From an uncultured Lachnobacterium sp. (lineage in GTDB: Bacteria; Bacillota; Clostridia; Lachnospirales; Lachnospiraceae), in assembly GCA_900543445.1 (NCBI GenBank), contig UQRC01000048.1:1-14606 (forward strand): a DNA stretch of 14,606 nt. Reading direction: 5' to 3'. The position numbers were made by a program, and so were the translations under genes. The notes below the pieces were generated by a model. The model made no database searches and was not told where the DNA came from. It saw only the letters and a program-made list of their open reading frames with translations. Below are positions 13,274 through 14,606 of the stretch, one piece after another. Position 1 is the stretch's first letter. Each line of letters begins with the position of its first letter.

Positions 13274-14140
13274 TCAGCCCTTAACACTACCTAATGCAAC
13301 ACCCTGTACGATGTGCTTAGAAAGAATTAAGTAAACGATGATTACAGGCAGGATAGAGAATGTAATCATTACATAAACCTGTCCCATATCGAACTTCAAC
13401 CAGTCGGCGGCACGTAACTGTGCGATCAGGATTGGAAGTGTCTTCTTCTTATCTTCGTGTAAGATCAATGCCGGAGTGAAGTAATTGTTCCAGCTGCTTA
13501 CGAATGTGAAGATTGCCTGTACAGCGATTGCCGGCTTCATCAGCGGAAGCACGATGCTATTGAATGTCTTAAACTCACCGGATCCATCGATTCGAGCTGC
13601 CTCGATCAAGGACATCGGTAATGCACTCTCCATGTACTGCTTCATATAGAAGAATACGACCGGAGATGCGATCGTCGGAACGATCAGTGGAATAAAAGTA
13701 TCCATCAGGTTCATGCCGTTGACGAGTTTGATGAAACCAAGTGCGGTAACCTGTGTAGGAATCATCATGATCATCAGGATGAATGGATAAATGTATTTCT
13801 TTAACTTAAACTCATATGCATGAATTGCATAAGCAGTCATCGTTGAGAAATAGGTACAAAGCAAAGCGGAACATGCGGAAATGATCAAGCTGTTGAACAT
13901 ACCGTTCCAGATCGGTAATGTTCCGTTTACCAAGTTGTTCCAGTTTGTCAGCAAATGCGTACTCGGAATTGCTGTAAATCCGGATTTCAATTCTCCGTTT
14001 GATCTGGTTGCATTAATAAACATTACATAGAACCAGAACAGACAGAAGAATGAGATAATGATCAATACAATGTAGGCAAGTATTCGTCTTGCATGAAGAC
14101 CCATGCCTTTTTTTGTTTCGTTATTATTTGTCTTTGCCAT
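13274..14140 (-). CDS. Carbohydrate ABC transporter permease (MalG-type)
   Basis: This is the second integral membrane subunit of a CUT1-type sugar ABC importer, 288 residues with six hydrophobic segments. The EAA loop that docks with the ATPase begins EAARIDGSGEF (180-190) and continues through IVLPLMKPA. The N-terminal 13 residues are polar and Asn/Lys-rich. The start is 6 bases after the stop of the first permease, with an AAAGGGG ribosome binding site inside that gene. The substrate cannot be read from the permease alone; the binding protein and ATPase genes are outside the window. It is the last gene of its operon, closed by the terminator at 13197-13230. Confidence 0.93.
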   Translation of the reverse strand: MAKTNNNETKKGMGLHARRILAYIVLIIISFFCLFWFYVMFINATRSNGELKSGFTAIPSTHLLTNWNNLVNGTLPIWNGMFNSLIISACSALLCTYFSTMTAYAIHAYEFKLKKYIYPFILMIMMIPTQVTALGFIKLVNGMNLMDTFIPLIVPTIASPVVFFYMKQYMESALPMSLIEAARIDGSGEFKTFNSIVLPLMKPAIAVQAIFTFVSSWNNYFTPALILHEDKKKTLPILIAQLRAADWLKFDMGQVYVMITFSILPVIIVYLILSKHIVQGVALGSVKG

Positions 14141-14146
14141 AGTTCA

Positions 14147-14606
14147 TTACCCCTTTCTCTTGTCATTGCCGGTTACTTTAAATACAACCAGACTCAATAT
14201 CGTTGTAATAATGAACAATACTACTGACAATGCACCAGCCATACCGTAGTTCTTACTGTACAGATGCTTGTTCAAGAACATGATCAGTGTCATTGTTGAA
14301 CGCATTGGATCTCCGGTTCCGTTTGTTAAGATCTGCGGAACATCGAATAACTGAAGACCACCGATGAGAGAAGTAATAACTACATATACTAAGATCGGAC
14401 GAAGTAACGGAAGTGTAATCTTGAAGAATACCTGTGTTGAGGTTGCTCCGTCAACTTCTGCTGCCTCAAAGAGTGAGGTATCAATTCCCATCATACCTGC
14501 CATAAGAAGGATGGTGGTGTTACCAAACCACATCAGGCAGTTCATTAAAGCGATAAGGCCTCTTGTACTTCCTGCATGTGATAAGAATTTGTACGGTTCG
14601 GAGATG
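14147..14606 (-). CDS. Carbohydrate ABC transporter permease (MalF-type), 5' end cut by window edge
   Basis: This is the C-terminal part of the first membrane subunit of a sugar ABC importer. The reading frame stays open to the right edge (the last visible residues upstream read ISEPYKFLSHAGSTRG), so the gene starts beyond the window and an internal methionine at 14545 is not the start. About 152 residues are visible. The EAA loop reads EAAEVDGATSTQVFFKITLP, followed by two hydrophobic segments and a short basic tail (NDKRKG). It pairs with the MalG-type permease 6 bases downstream. Confidence 0.92.
   Translation of the reverse strand, partial: ISEPYKFLSHAGSTRGLIALMNCLMWFGNTTILLMAGMMGIDTSLFEAAEVDGATSTQVFFKITLPLLRPILVYVVITSLIGGLQLFDVPQILTNGTGDPMRSTMTLIMFLNKHLYSKNYGMAGALSVVLFIITTILSLVVFKVTGNDKRKG

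Overview
The window looks like chromosomal DNA of a low-to-moderate GC anaerobic Firmicute, most likely a member of the Lachnospiraceae (Roseburia/Eubacterium rectale-like). This is inferred from gene content, strong AGGAGG ribosome binding sites, TTGACA/TATAAT promoters, Firmicute-specific small membrane families (YcxB-like, DUF975, DUF2752, DUF4190-like) and tRNA genes without an encoded CCA. Almost every gene lies on the minus strand; only one small membrane protein gene is on the plus strand.

Positions 1-500 hold stable-RNA genes read leftward: a strong promoter followed by what looks like an rRNA-operon leader running off the left edge, then tRNA-Ser(GGA) and tRNA-Ser(TGA), the latter with its own promoter built on the same plan. 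Positions 619-6082 hold an eight-gene minus-strand operon with very tight spacing: a YcxB-like membrane protein, tsaE, tsaB, rimI, an RNase Z-type metallo-beta-lactamase, an anchored protein of unknown function, tsaD and ispD. It combines three of the four t6A37 tRNA modification proteins with an S18 acetyltransferase, a probable tRNA 3'-end nuclease and an isoprenoid precursor enzyme. TsaC, the other t6A enzyme, is not in the window.

Positions 6200-7330 hold a riboflavin uptake unit: a consensus promoter, an FMN riboswitch, an intrinsic terminator, ribU, then an unusual trailer. The trailer has three tetraloop hairpins, a duplicated 23-base unit, a candidate 18-codon ORF with an ideal Shine-Dalgarno sequence, and a long composite terminator. 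tex lies upstream at 7338-9479. Next comes a convergent pair of small membrane protein genes (DUF4190-like and DUF2752) separated by 3 bases, then about 410 bases with no convincing gene.

Positions 10800-14606 hold a uracil permease gene with its terminator, a DUF975 membrane protein gene with its promoter, and the end of a sugar ABC transporter operon (two permeases, the first cut by the right edge) closed by a clear terminator.

Most of the window is ordinary housekeeping DNA. The least explained parts are the ribU trailer (6273-6370), the divergent RNase Z-like protein, the two uncharacterised genes inside the t6A operon, and the gene-free stretch 10430-10800.
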